From Pulveribacter suum (GTDB lineage: Bacteria > Pseudomonadota > Gammaproteobacteria > Burkholderiales > Burkholderiaceae_C): a stretch of 64,000 nt of DNA. The stretch is taken from positions 3,244,501 to 3,308,500 of the forward strand of contig NZ_CP027792.1 of the NCBI RefSeq assembly GCF_003013695.1, written 5' to 3'. Shown here piece after piece: positions 16,428 through 25,570 of the stretch. Below the pieces are notes generated by a model that saw only the letters and a list, made by a program, of their open reading frames with translations, ran no database searches and had not been told where the DNA came from. The position numbers and the translations under genes are program-made. Each line of letters opens with the position of its first letter. Within the stretch, counting starts at the first letter, position 1.

Positions 16428-17531
16428 TCAGAACCGCATCCAGGGCGGCACCTTGAAGCGCACGATGCCGAGGTAGGCCGTCACGTAGGCCACTGCGAAC
16501 AGCGCGCAGAACACCATCAGCACCGGCGTGTTGCGCCAAAACAGCACCGCCGGCACCACGGTGAGCAGCGTGAACGCCCACAGGTAGGGCGCAGTGCGGT
16601 TGTTGCGCTTGAGCACCCGGCGGGCCTCGTCCTCGTGGAACACGCCGCGCACGATGCGCCGGTAGATCAGCTGGTGGAAGTGCAGCGCGTCCGCCATGCC
16701 GGGCGAGTCGCCCCGCGCCAGCTTGCGGTAGATGGAAAACAGCGTCTCGGCCACGGGGTACAGCAGCAGCAGCATGGGAAACCAGGGCGACACCTCGGCG
16801 TTGCGCTGCACCAGTGACAGGCTGGCCAGGGCGATGGTCACGCCCCAGATGTAGGCCCCGCCGTCGCCGGCAAACAGCATGCCGCGCGGGTAGTTCCAGA
16901 CCAGAAAGCCGCCGGTCGCGGCTGCCACGCACACCAGCAGCGCGGCCAGGCTGCGGTCGCCCACCTGCAGGCACACGTGGGCCAGCGCCAGGCACACGAT
17001 GAGCGCCACCATCCCCGCCAGGCCGTTGTAGCCGTCGATGATGTTGAAGGCGTGCGGCAGCCCGGCAATGGCCAGCAGCACGATGGCGGCGCCCAGCCAG
17101 GGCACGGTCTGCAGCAGGCTGTCCAGCCCCGCCACGCCCAGGCGCGGCACGTTCAGCCCGAGCAGAGCGATGGCCAGCGCGCCCGAAGCCAGCGTCAGCA
17201 GCAGCCGGTAGCGCACCGTCAGGCGCTGCGTCATGTCCTCGGCAATGCCGCCCAGGGCAGCCGGCAGCAGCGCCGCCACCCAGCCCCCCACCCACAGGCC
17301 CAGGCGCAGCGAGCCCGGATCGCCAGCGCGCGTCGTCTCCCACACGCCCAGCAGCCAGCTCGCCAGCACCCCCGCCAGCAGCGCCACGCCGCCCAGGCGA
17401 GGCACCTCGCCCACGTGAAAGCGCTGGGGCATGCCCTCGCCATACGCGGCCGCACGCCCGCCCAGCCAACGGATGATGACGCCCGCGCACAGCGCAGCGA
17501 CGGCAAAGGCAACGAGGGACAGCCAGATCAT
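16428..17531 (-). CDS. WecA/MraY-type polyprenyl-phosphate sugar-1-phosphate transferase
   Basis: A 367-residue integral membrane enzyme with about ten hydrophobic segments that loads the first sugar phosphate onto undecaprenyl phosphate at the cytoplasmic face. [14 protein letters not shown] at about 35-48 and [14 protein letters not shown] near 164-176 are the substrate- and Mg-binding signatures. The C-terminal half ([28 protein letters not shown]) holds the usual His-rich loop. Its ATG overlaps the stop of the GT2 gene by 4 nt. It probably primes the O-polysaccharide made by this cluster. Confidence 0.9.
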   Translation of the reverse strand: MIWLSLVAFAVAALCAGVIIRWLGGRAAAYGEGMPQRFHVGEVPRLGGVALLAGVLASWLLGVWETTRAGDPGSLRLGLWVGGWVAALLPAALGGIAEDMTQRLTVRYRLLLTLASGALAIALLGLNVPRLGVAGLDSLLQTVPWLGAAIVLLAIAGLPHAFNIIDGYNGLAGMVALIVCLALAHVCLQVGDRSLAALLVCVAAATGGFLVWNYPRGMLFAGDGGAYIWGVTIALASLSLVQRNAEVSPWFPMLLLLYPVAETLFSIYRKLARGDSPGMADALHFHQLIYRRIVRGVFHEDEARRVLKRNNRTAPYLWAFTLLTVVPAVLFWRNTPVLMVFCALFAVAYVTAYLGIVRFKVPPWMRF

Positions 17532-18322
17532 GGGGCGCCGATCCTATCCGCAGCCCGCGTATCCGGTGGCAACAAAGTGCGGGCACGCCGATACACCGGC
17601 GAGCACCACAGGCGCAGCAGGCTGCGCAGGTGCCAGGCCAGGTGGGCCAGGCGGCGGTGGCTGGCGCGCTGCCCCGCGTGTACCACCGCGACCGGCGCCC
17701 GCTCCAGCCGCCAGCCGGCCAGGCGCAGGCGCAGGCTCAGGTCCACATCCTCGCAATACATGTAGTAGCGCTCGTCGAACCCGCGCACGTCGGCCCAGGC
17801 CGCGCGCGGCAGCACCAGGCAGGCGGCGTTCACCCAGTCCACGCGGGCCTCCGACCGCCCCATCGCGCGGCGGCGCCACAGCGCAGCGGGCGTGGGCAGG
17901 GCGCGCTCGCTGTCCTGCACCCGGCCCTGAGCGTCCACCTGCGCCGGGTAGGCACAGCCCACGCCCGGCCGGCACGCCACGGCCCGCAGCGCTGCCAGGG
18001 CGTCGCCCGCCTGCGGTTGCAGCCGCACGTCGGGATTGAGCACGCACACGAAAGCCTCTGCCGCCCCAGCCAGCGCGCGATTGTGGTTGGCACCAAAGCC
18101 CAGGGGCCGCGCATTGCGGCGCAGCTGCAGGGCGAACGGCCACGATTGGTCTTCAGGAAAAGGCGGCGGCTCGTCCGCCTGGTTCAGCGTCAGCACCACC
18201 CGGGTGACGCTGCCGGCGCACAGCCCGGCCAGGTCTTGCAGCAGCGCGCGCACGGCCACGCCGTGGCCATGGCTGACCACGGACACCACCAGGCCGCCAT
18301 CGCTAAAGGGAGCTGCTTGCAT
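17528..18322 (-). CDS. Glycosyltransferase family 2
   Basis: A 264-residue cytoplasmic GT-A transferase. LVVSVVSHGHG opens the fold, LNPDVR (95-100) supplies the DxD-like motif and VNAACLVLPRAAW with GFDERYYMYCEDVDLSLR is the acceptor-side ED motif of rhamnosyltransferase-like GT2 proteins. I use the ATG giving MQAAPFSDGG. It is translationally coupled (ATGA overlap) to the WecA-like gene and is divergent from the large fusion gene at 18378. Sugar specificity is not readable; rhamnose is plausible given the linked rfb genes. Confidence 0.85.
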   Translation of the reverse strand: MQAAPFSDGGLVVSVVSHGHGVAVRALLQDLAGLCAGSVTRVVLTLNQADEPPPFPEDQSWPFALQLRRNARPLGFGANHNRALAGAAEAFVCVLNPDVRLQPQAGDALAALRAVACRPGVGCAYPAQVDAQGRVQDSERALPTPAALWRRRAMGRSEARVDWVNAACLVLPRAAWADVRGFDERYYMYCEDVDLSLRLRLAGWRLERAPVAVVHAGQRASHRRLAHLAWHLRSLLRLWCSPVYRRARTLLPPDTRAADRIGAP

Positions 18323-18365
18323 CAACCCGCCATTGTCGCAGCAGCGCCGGGCCCGGCCGCCCACC

Positions 18366-18371
18366 GATAAT
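18366..18371 (+). promoter_or_regulatory. -10-like box 6 nt upstream of a start codon (possible leaderless mRNA)
   Basis: GATAAT ends 6 nt before the ATG of the large fusion gene; no ribosome-binding sequence lies between. Transcription would begin at or near the A of the start codon. No good -35 is present at 17 bp spacing. Confidence 0.4.
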
Positions 18372-18377
18372 TCCGGG

Positions 18378-21300
18378 ATGACACAGAACATCGAGGACCT
18401 GCACGTCTATCTGCGCAGCATCCGGCCCGGAGAGCGCACGTCGCTGTCGGCACTGGCCGAGCTGATCGCCCCCGGCGCCACCGTGCTGGACCTGGGCTGC
18501 GGCAGCGGCGCCCTGGGCCAGTACCTAAAGGAAACGCGCAACTGCACCAGCGACGGCCTGACCTGGAGCGAGGCCGAGGCCCGCCATACCCGCCCGTACT
18601 ACCGCCAAGTGGTGGTGGCCGACCTGGAAGTCTGCGACCTGCTGGGCACCTTCCCCGCGCAGCACTACGACTGCATCGTCTGCGCCGACGTGCTGGAGCA
18701 TCTGCGCGCGCCCGAGCGCGTGCTGGCCGCCTGCCGCGAGCTGCTCAAACCCGGCACGGGCCGGCTGATGGTATCCGTGCCCAATGCCGGCTATGCCGGG
18801 CTGGTGGCCGAGCTGCTGCAGGGCGAGTTCCGCTACCGCGAGGAAGGGCTGCTGGACCGCACCCACCTGCGCTTTTTCACGCGCCGCTCGCTGGCGCGCT
18901 TCCTGGGCGAACAGCGCTGGGCCGTCCGGTCGCTGGAGACCATCCGACGCGAACTGCCCGAATCCGAATTCCAGGCCCGCTTCGACGAGCTGCCTCCGGC
19001 CGTGGCCCGCTACCTGCTGGCCGCGCCTGATGCGCTGGCCTACCAGTTCATCGGCGTAGCCCAGCCGGTGGCCCAGGCTATTCGTGATGGCCAGGAGGGC
19101 GCACTCGACCCCGGGCCCGCCCAGGCCCTGTTCACCGCCCAGCTGTATGTGGCGCGCGGCCAGGGCTATGCGGAAGAAGGCAAGCGCACGGCCACCGGCG
19201 CCATGGGTAGCGAGCGCCAGACACTGCGCTTCGAGCTGCCTATGGGCGATACCCCCATCACCGCCATCCGCCTGGACCCGGCCGACCGCCCTGGCTTTGT
19301 GCATCTGCACGCGCTGCGTCTGCTGGACGGGGCGGGCCAGCCGCTGTGGCAGTGGACGGCGCTGGAGGCGGGCCGCTCTCTGCTGGCCGCCACTCCGCAC
19401 CAGCAGATCGTTTGGCATGCCCCTGCGGCATCGCCCACGATGCTGCTGCTCACCGGGGACGACCCGTGGTTCGAGCTGCCGGCCCCCGCGCAGCAGCTGG
19501 CGCAGGCCGCGGTACTGGAGGTGGACCTGGGTTGGCCCATGTCGGCCGACTACCTGGCGCTGTCGGCGGCCGTGCAGCCGCTGCAAGATCGCATCAGCGC
19601 ACTGCAGGAGCGCCAGCAGCACATGGACAACCTCACGCGCGCCCTCGCAGAAAGCCGTGCACAAACACAGCGTGTGCAGGCCCAGAGCGACAGCTTTCAG
19701 AATGAGTCCGCGCAATTTCAGCGCAACGTCGCCCAGCTGGAGCACCAGCTCACCCGCATCCAGAGTGAATACGGCGAACTGGCCGCGCACCTGAAATCCA
19801 TCGAGAACTCCACCGTATTCCGCGCCACCCGCCCGCTGGTGCATGCCAAGATGACCCTCGACCGCCTGCTGGGCCGCACCCCCAAGCACCTGCGCACCGC
19901 CGCGCGGCCCGCGCCCCAGCCGATGCAGCCGCCGGGCCACCCGGTGGACATCATCGTCCCTGTCTACCGAGGCCTGGACGACACGCGTGTGTGCATCGAA
20001 TCCGTGCTGGCAGCGCCGGTCCAGTGCGCTTGGCGCCTCATCGTCATCAACGACTGCAGCCCCGAGCCCGAGGTCACCGCCTGGCTGCGCGAGCGCGCCG
20101 CGCAGGACGAGCGCATCACCCTGCTGGAGAACGAGGAAAACCTCGGCTTCGTCGGCACTGTCAACCGCGGCATGGCGCTGTCACAGGCCAACGACGTGCT
20201 GCTGCTCAACAGCGATACCGAAGTGGCCAATGACTGGCTGGACCGCATCCGCGCCGCCGCCTACGGCGACGCGCGCGTGGCCAGCGTCACGCCCCTGTCC
20301 ACCAACGCCACCATCTGCAGCTACCCGCGCTTTTGCGAGGACAACCCGCTGCCCCCCGGCTGGGACACGGCGCGCCTGGACGCGCTGGCCGCCCGCACCA
20401 ACCCCGGCGCCGTGGTGGACGTGCCCACCGGCGTGGGCTTTTGCATGTACATCCGCCGCGACTGCCTCCATGCAGTCGGCCTGTTCGACACGAACAACTT
20501 CGGCAAGGGCTACGGTGAGGAAAACGACTTCTGCCAGCGCGCCGCCAAGGCCGGCTGGCGCAACCTGCACCTGCTGGACACCTTCGTGCTGCACACCGGG
20601 GGCGTGAGCTTCGGCGACAGCAAGAGCCCGCGCGAGCGCGCCGCCATGGAGACGCTGGCCCGCCTGCACCCTGCCTATGCCCGCGACGTGCATGCCTTCG
20701 TGCAGGAAGACCCGGCCCGGCCCTGGCGCCTGGCCCTGGATGCGGCCCGCCTCCAGAGCGAAGGCCCACCCGTGGTGCTGGCCGTGCTGCACGACCGCGC
20801 TGGCGGCACCGTGCGCCACGTGCGCGAGCTGGCTGCCCACCTGCGGGGCCGGGCGCAGTTCCTGACCCTGTCGCCCGCGCCGGGCGGCAGCGTCATCCTG
20901 CGCATGGCTGGCGAGAACGAGGGCTTTGAGCTGTCGTTCCGTCTGGCCGACCAGTGGGACGACCTGCTGGCCGTGCTGCGCGCCCTGGGCGTGTGCCATG
21001 TGCACTACCACCACCTGCTGGGCCACGGCCAGCCCGTGCGCGACCTGCCGGCGCTGCTGGACGTGCCCTACGACTTCACCGCGCACGACTACTTCAGCTA
21101 CTGCACCCACATCACCCTCACCGGCAACGACGGCCGCTACGCGGGCGAGCCTGCGCCTGGCCAGTGCGCCTGCTGCACCCCGGCCATGCCCACGCCGCAG
21201 CTGCTGCCCGGCGTAGCCAGCGTGGCCGAGTGGCGCGGCGCCAACGCCCGCCTGCTGGCTGGCGCCCGCCAGGTGCTGGCCCCCAGCCACGATGCTGCCC

Positions 21301-22139
21301 GCCGCATCGCCGCCTTCGCCCCGGCCGCCCGCGTGCGCGCCGTACCGCACACCGACATCGCACCGGGCACTGCCCTGCCCGCGCCCGCCCCGCAGCCGCT
21401 GCAGGGCAACCGCCCGCTCAAGGTCGCCGTGATCGGCGCCTTGAGCGCCATCAAGGGCGCCGACGTGCTGGAGGCCGCCGCACTGGAAGCCGCCCGCCAA
21501 GGCGCGCCGGTGGAATTCCACCTGCTTGGCTACGGCTACCGCCACCTGCGCACCCAGCCGCGCACGCGGCTGACCACTTACGGCCAGTACAAGGAAGAAG
21601 ATCTGCGAGGCTTGCTGGAATGGCTGCAGCCGGACATCGTCTGGTTCCCCGCCCAGTGGCCCGAGACCTACAGCTACACCCTGAGCGCCACGCTGCAGGC
21701 CGGCCTGCCCGTGGCCGTGCCCGACATCGGGGCCTTTGCCGAGCGTGTCGCCGGCCGGGCCTGGAGCTGGGTCTGCCCCTGGGGACAAGACGGCAAGGGC
21801 TGGGTGGCGTTCTTCAGCCGGCTGCGTGCGGAGCATTTCGCCCCTGCCACTCCGCCTGCCCTGGCGTCGACGGCCTCCGTTGCGACGGATGGCAGCGATT
21901 GGAGCTATGCGCACGACTATTTAGCCGACCTGCCCATGCCTGCCGGGGTACCTCAGGCGACCCCAGTGGACGCCGCCGTGCTCTCGCAGTACCTGCCCGA
22001 GCCCACGCCTGTCGAGGCCGCCCGGACCGGTGCAGTAACGGCCCTGGCTTGGTTGCGCTCGCTGCCGCTGCTGCGCACGGTGGCGCGCGGCATTCCGCCC
22101 CATGTGCAGCGGCGGGTTAAGAGCTGGCTGCAAGCGTGA
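18378..22139 (+). CDS. Methyltransferase / coiled-coil / GT2 / GT4-like fusion of the O-glycan cluster
   Basis: A 1253-residue cytoplasmic multidomain enzyme. Residues 1-230 are a class I SAM methyltransferase (VLDLGCGSGALGQYL at 36-50). About 240-400 is a beta-rich region of unknown role. About 400-480 is a coiled coil rich in Gln, Glu, Arg and Leu (ISALQERQQHMDNL onward). About 520-740 is a GT2 domain (VDIIVPVYRG, LLNSDTEV, GYGEENDFCQRA). The last 400 residues resemble a GT-B enzyme (VAVIGALSAIKGADVLEAAA near 1015, then a YGQYKEEDLRGLLEWLQPDIVWFP block). Methyltransferase plus coiled coil recalls WbdD-like chain terminators paired with Wzt, which is inference. The start ATG is preceded closely by GATAAT. 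Confidence 0.85.
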   Translation: MTQNIEDLHVYLRSIRPGERTSLSALAELIAPGATVLDLGCGSGALGQYLKETRNCTSDGLTWSEAEARHTRPYYRQVVVADLEVCDLLGTFPAQHYDCIVCADVLEHLRAPERVLAACRELLKPGTGRLMVSVPNAGYAGLVAELLQGEFRYREEGLLDRTHLRFFTRRSLARFLGEQRWAVRSLETIRRELPESEFQARFDELPPAVARYLLAAPDALAYQFIGVAQPVAQAIRDGQEGALDPGPAQALFTAQLYVARGQGYAEEGKRTATGAMGSERQTLRFELPMGDTPITAIRLDPADRPGFVHLHALRLLDGAGQPLWQWTALEAGRSLLAATPHQQIVWHAPAASPTMLLLTGDDPWFELPAPAQQLAQAAVLEVDLGWPMSADYLALSAAVQPLQDRISALQERQQHMDNLTRALAESRAQTQRVQAQSDSFQNESAQFQRNVAQLEHQLTRIQSEYGELAAHLKSIENSTVFRATRPLVHAKMTLDRLLGRTPKHLRTAARPAPQPMQPPGHPVDIIVPVYRGLDDTRVCIESVLAAPVQCAWRLIVINDCSPEPEVTAWLRERAAQDERITLLENEENLGFVGTVNRGMALSQANDVLLLNSDTEVANDWLDRIRAAAYGDARVASVTPLSTNATICSYPRFCEDNPLPPGWDTARLDALAARTNPGAVVDVPTGVGFCMYIRRDCLHAVGLFDTNNFGKGYGEENDFCQRAAKAGWRNLHLLDTFVLHTGGVSFGDSKSPRERAAMETLARLHPAYARDVHAFVQEDPARPWRLALDAARLQSEGPPVVLAVLHDRAGGTVRHVRELAAHLRGRAQFLTLSPAPGGSVILRMAGENEGFELSFRLADQWDDLLAVLRALGVCHVHYHHLLGHGQPVRDLPALLDVPYDFTAHDYFSYCTHITLTGNDGRYAGEPAPGQCACCTPAMPTPQLLPGVASVAEWRGANARLLAGARQVLAPSHDAARRIAAFAPAARVRAVPHTDIAPGTALPAPAPQPLQGNRPLKVAVIGALSAIKGADVLEAAALEAARQGAPVEFHLLGYGYRHLRTQPRTRLTTYGQYKEEDLRGLLEWLQPDIVWFPAQWPETYSYTLSATLQAGLPVAVPDIGAFAERVAGRAWSWVCPWGQDGKGWVAFFSRLRAEHFAPATPPALASTASVATDGSDWSYAHDYLADLPMPAGVPQATPVDAAVLSQYLPEPTPVEAARTGAVTALAWLRSLPLLRTVARGIPPHVQRRVKSWLQA

Positions 22140-22239
22140 AAACCAACTCTCCCGATCCCGCGAATTCACAAGAGATCAGTGCACGCGCTGTGCACTCGCC
22201 TCTCCCTTCGTCCCTTTCAAAATGCCAAAGGCCGCCACC

Positions 22240-23547
22240 ATGAATGCATCTTCCGACCCCAACTTGGGCCTGATCGAGTCGGCGCGCGCACTCATCCAGC
22301 AGGAGCAGCTGGATGAGGCCGCAGCCCTTCTCAACCAGGCCCGCGAGCAGCTGCCCCATGATCCACGCGTCTATCTGATGGCCGGACTGATGACGGAAAA
22401 GGGCGGCAATGTCGAAGGAGCCTTCCAACTCATGCAGCGCGGACTGGAACTGGCACCTAACTGGCCTCCAGCCATCATGGAGGTAGCGCAGATGCAGGCA
22501 CGGCAAAGCCAGTTTCCTGAAGCTCTGGAGAACGCCGCCACCGCCCTCTCCCTCGATGCCCAAAACCCAGCGCTGCTGGAAGGCGCGATCAACGTCGCCC
22601 AACTGAGTGGGCAGCGTCAGCTTGCCATGGGCCATCTGCAGCAAGGGCTGGAACGTGACCCTGCCAACGCCTCTTGGCGGCGCCTGCTGGCCAGAAACCT
22701 GAGCGAGTTGAAACGCTACGACGAGGCCCTGGCTCAGTGGGACATGCTCCTCACCCAGTCACCCCAGGACATGGAGGCTCTGGAAGGGCGTATGCACACG
22801 CTGCTGGCCGCAGGCCGCCTTGAGGACGCCGCCGAAGTCACTGCCGCCCTGCTTGCCCTGGACCCTGGCAACGCCGTCTATGCCTACTACGACGCCAGGG
22901 CGCACGGCCACACCCCGGCACATCAACCCGCCGAGCTCAACCGCAACATTTTCGACAGTGCAGCACACGTCTTCGACCAGCAACTGGTACAAGGCCTGCG
23001 TTACCACCTGCCCCGGCAGGTGGCGCAGAAAATTCGTGTGCTCCACCCCGACAAAAAGCTCAACCTGCTCGACCTGGGCTGCGGCACAGGCCTGCTCGGC
23101 CAGCACCTGGGCAAGGTGCAGGGCCGCCTGGCTGGCGTGGACATCTCGCCCAAGATGCTGGAGCAGGCACGCCGCCGCGGCGTCTATGACAGCCTGGAGC
23201 TGTCCGACCTGCATGACACCCTGCGCGATACGGCAGAACAATCCTTCGACGTGATCACGGCTCTGGACGTCTGCGTCTATGCAGGCGACCTGAGCGGCAC
23301 CGTGCCCGCAGCCGCGCGCGTCCTGTCGCCTGGCGGCCAGCTGATCCTTTCGTGCGAGACCGGGCCGGAAGAAGGGCCCGAGCTGGTGCTGAACCCCGAC
23401 ACCGGTCGCTACCAGCACAAGCGCAGCCACGTCGAAGGGCTCTGTCGCGCGGCAGGGTTCGCCGTCGAAACGGAAGCCACCATCCTGCGCTATGAGAAGG
23501 GCCAGCCGGTGCAGGGCTTCGTGATCACGGCGCGCAAGGCAGGCTAA
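22240..23547 (+). CDS. TPR-repeat SAM-dependent methyltransferase
   Basis: About 435 residues. The N-terminal two thirds carry tetratricopeptide repeats (AAALLNQAREQLPHDPRVYL, YDEALAQWDMLLTQSPQDME and similar), and the C-terminal part is a class I methyltransferase with LLDLGCGTGLLGQHL and VDISPKMLEQARRRGVYD. Such TPR-methyltransferases occur in polysaccharide clusters and may modify glycan ends. The start is uncertain: ATGs at 22222 and 22240 are in frame and neither has a clear ribosome-binding site. It follows the fusion gene by 100 bp on the same strand. Base use is slightly less GC-rich than its neighbours. Confidence 0.85.
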   Translation: MNASSDPNLGLIESARALIQQEQLDEAAALLNQAREQLPHDPRVYLMAGLMTEKGGNVEGAFQLMQRGLELAPNWPPAIMEVAQMQARQSQFPEALENAATALSLDAQNPALLEGAINVAQLSGQRQLAMGHLQQGLERDPANASWRRLLARNLSELKRYDEALAQWDMLLTQSPQDMEALEGRMHTLLAAGRLEDAAEVTAALLALDPGNAVYAYYDARAHGHTPAHQPAELNRNIFDSAAHVFDQQLVQGLRYHLPRQVAQKIRVLHPDKKLNLLDLGCGTGLLGQHLGKVQGRLAGVDISPKMLEQARRRGVYDSLELSDLHDTLRDTAEQSFDVITALDVCVYAGDLSGTVPAAARVLSPGGQLILSCETGPEEGPELVLNPDTGRYQHKRSHVEGLCRAAGFAVETEATILRYEKGQPVQGFVITARKAG

Positions 23548-23553
23548 ACACCT

Positions 23554-23592
23554 CGCCCGCTGCCGCGTTTTCTTACGACGCTGCAGCGGGCG
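23554..23592. other. Inverted repeat spanning convergent gene ends
   Basis: CGCCCGCTGC (23554-23563) pairs with GCAGCGGGCG (23583-23592) across a 19-nt loop. It covers the stop of the acyltransferase gene and the gap to the TPR-methyltransferase. There is a short T-rich stretch in the loop only, so a terminator role is uncertain. Confidence 0.3.
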
Positions 23593-24643
23593 CCTGCAGC
23601 GCCGCTGCGCGGCGCCTGCGCGCCAGGCGTATGCCGGGCCGCTCAACGGCAAACCACGACAGCAGCGCCAGGGGCACCACCAGCGCCAGCGACAACGCCA
23701 TGCACATGGCCAGCGACCAGCCGTGGCGCAAGCTCAGCTCCGTCACCGCCTGCTGCACGGGGAAGGCGTAGATATAGATGCCATACGAGAGGTCCACCCG
23801 CTCATGCCCCAGCGCGGGCATGCGCGGCCGGCCCGCGAAAGCCGCATAAAACGTACCAAGGGCGATGAAGGCCCACACCGCCATCTGCCGCAGTGCGCCG
23901 CCGTCCACCAACGCCGCGCAGGCAGCGGCGGCCAATGCCGCGGCGGCCATCCACCCGTGGGGGCGCACGCGATAGGCGGCGCAGGCACTGCCGATGAAGA
24001 ACGGCACGCCAAATCCGCAGAAGTCGCGCCAGCGGAACACGTCCGCCACCAGGCCCAGCTGCGCCTCGATGGCAGCATCCCACCCGCGCCAGCGCGCCAG
24101 CATCCACAGCAGCGCCAGCGCACAGGCCATCGCCGGGTACAACCAGCGCCGCCCGCGGGCACCCCAGGCCAGCAAGGCCAGCACCAAGTACATCAGCAGC
24201 TCGTAGCGGATGGTCCACAGGGAGCCATTGACCGCTCGCGCAAACGGGTTGTGCTCGAACACCCCTGGCAGCGTCTGCACCGTCGCCAGCGCGGCAGCGT
24301 TGTTGGCCAGGTTGAGCCAGGTCAGCGGCGCGCGCAGGTAGTCGGCGGCAGGCAGCGTAGTCACCGCCCAGCCGATGACGAACACCGAGAACGCCACCGC
24401 CACCACCAGGCCGGGGAAGATGCGCAGCGCCCGCTTGCGCCAGAACGCTCGCCACTGCGGCTCGCGCGCCCAGCTTTGGCAGACCAGGTGACCGCTGATG
24501 AAGAAGAAGACGTAAACCGCCAGCGAGCCCAGGCTGTGGCCCGGGAAAGGCACGGGAAGCACGCTCTTGTAGAGGAACAACCCGTGCGAAATGAAGACGC
24601 TAAGGGCGGCGACAAGCCTGAGCCCGTCAAAACGGTTGCGCAT
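23573..24643 (-). CDS. Acyltransferase family 3 (OafA/NodX-like), first of three
   Basis: A 356-residue membrane O-acyltransferase with roughly ten helices. RFDGLRLVAALSVFISHG at the N terminus holds the essential FDGLR and His, then FFISGHLVCQSW and FWRKRALRIFPGL are diagnostic. It probably O-acetylates cell-surface glycan, using acyl groups moved across the inner membrane. GGAG upstream of the ATG supports MRNRFDGL as start; a much longer open frame is rejected. It is convergent with the TPR-methyltransferase gene and divergent from the secreted beta-sandwich gene. Confidence 0.9.
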   Translation of the reverse strand: MRNRFDGLRLVAALSVFISHGLFLYKSVLPVPFPGHSLGSLAVYVFFFISGHLVCQSWAREPQWRAFWRKRALRIFPGLVVAVAFSVFVIGWAVTTLPAADYLRAPLTWLNLANNAAALATVQTLPGVFEHNPFARAVNGSLWTIRYELLMYLVLALLAWGARGRRWLYPAMACALALLWMLARWRGWDAAIEAQLGLVADVFRWRDFCGFGVPFFIGSACAAYRVRPHGWMAAAALAAAACAALVDGGALRQMAVWAFIALGTFYAAFAGRPRMPALGHERVDLSYGIYIYAFPVQQAVTELSLRHGWSLAMCMALSLALVVPLALLSWFAVERPGIRLARRRRAAALQAPAAAS

Positions 24644-24784
24644 CAACAGGACTCCATCCCAAAACTGCAGTGCGGGCGCGTTCACGCTGCGGCGCCTGCC
24701 CCACGCTGGCCATGCAGCAGGCCAACGCGATCGTAATGGCAGAATGAACATCTTGCGGCCGCGCTTGCCGCGCCGCGCGCCCCC

Positions 24785-25570
24785 ATGAATAGAACCTGCA
24801 AGATCGCTCTGGTCCCGCTGCTTGCCTGCGCAATGCTGTGGGCATCGCTGGCCCTGACGTCTCACTCGTCCACCCCGGCCGCGGCGCCTTCTGTCGCCAC
24901 GCCGTCCAAGGTGGTTTTCGTGCGCGAAATCCAGCCGGACGGCAAGGCTGCCGACTACGTGCGCGAGACCTATCCCTGGGGCACGCAGACCCTGCCGGCC
25001 CACCGCATCGCCAAGCCCGGGCACGGCTTTCTTCACCACACCTTTGCGACCGAAAAGCCTGCGCAGGCCACGACGCAGGTACTCACGTTCCGCTTCCGCT
25101 CCAACGACCTGTTCGCCACCAACCCCGGAGCGCATTTTCTCGTCTCCGGGCGCAGCGAAAGCACCTCCTGGTACAACCGCGGACGCGGGTTCATCGTGGG
25201 AGACCTCTCCAGAACGGTCAACCCCTGCCCCGGCGCCATGGCCAGCCAGCCGGAATCGTGGTGGACCCTGCAGCCCCAAAGCCAGGCACCCGCCAGCACC
25301 GTCTGGAATGGCCACCACTGCGGCCCCTCCCTGCGCGATGGCGTCTGGTATGACGTGCATCTGCACGTCAACAGCGACAACCATTTCGCCTACTGGATCT
25401 GGCAGGACGGCCAGCTCATCACCAGCCAACTGGTGCATGACACGCGCAACCCTGAAGGCGCCCTCATCAACGACAAGCTGACCGGCTTCGCCTTCGGCCT
25501 CGTGTTCGCCCGCAACTACTCAAGCCCCTGGACGCTGGAGTTCGACCGCATCACGGTGCGGTGGCTGTGA
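24785..25570 (+). CDS. Secreted protein of unknown function, probable concanavalin-like beta-sandwich
   Basis: A 261-residue protein with an N-terminal hydrophobic signal or anchor (CKIALVPLLACAMLWASLAL). The rest is rich in aromatic beta-strands: LTFRFRSNDLFATNPGAHFL, WYDVHLHVNSDNHFAYWIW, FAFGLVFARNYSSPWTLEF. This pattern resembles polysaccharide-lyase or LamG jelly-roll folds, but I do not recognise the family. Four Cys in the mature part could form disulfides. It lies alone on the plus strand between two acyltransferases and its 3' end overlaps the next gene by 51 bp on the opposite strand. Glycan binding or processing is a guess from context. Confidence 0.75.
   Translation: MNRTCKIALVPLLACAMLWASLALTSHSSTPAAAPSVATPSKVVFVREIQPDGKAADYVRETYPWGTQTLPAHRIAKPGHGFLHHTFATEKPAQATTQVLTFRFRSNDLFATNPGAHFLVSGRSESTSWYNRGRGFIVGDLSRTVNPCPGAMASQPESWWTLQPQSQAPASTVWNGHHCGPSLRDGVWYDVHLHVNSDNHFAYWIWQDGQLITSQLVHDTRNPEGALINDKLTGFAFGLVFARNYSSPWTLEFDRITVRWL

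Noticed and set aside
23573..25438. A 621-residue version of the first acyltransferase
   Set aside because: The extra N-terminal part is antisense to the secreted-protein gene; the ATG at 24643 has a ribosome-binding site and begins the family domain.
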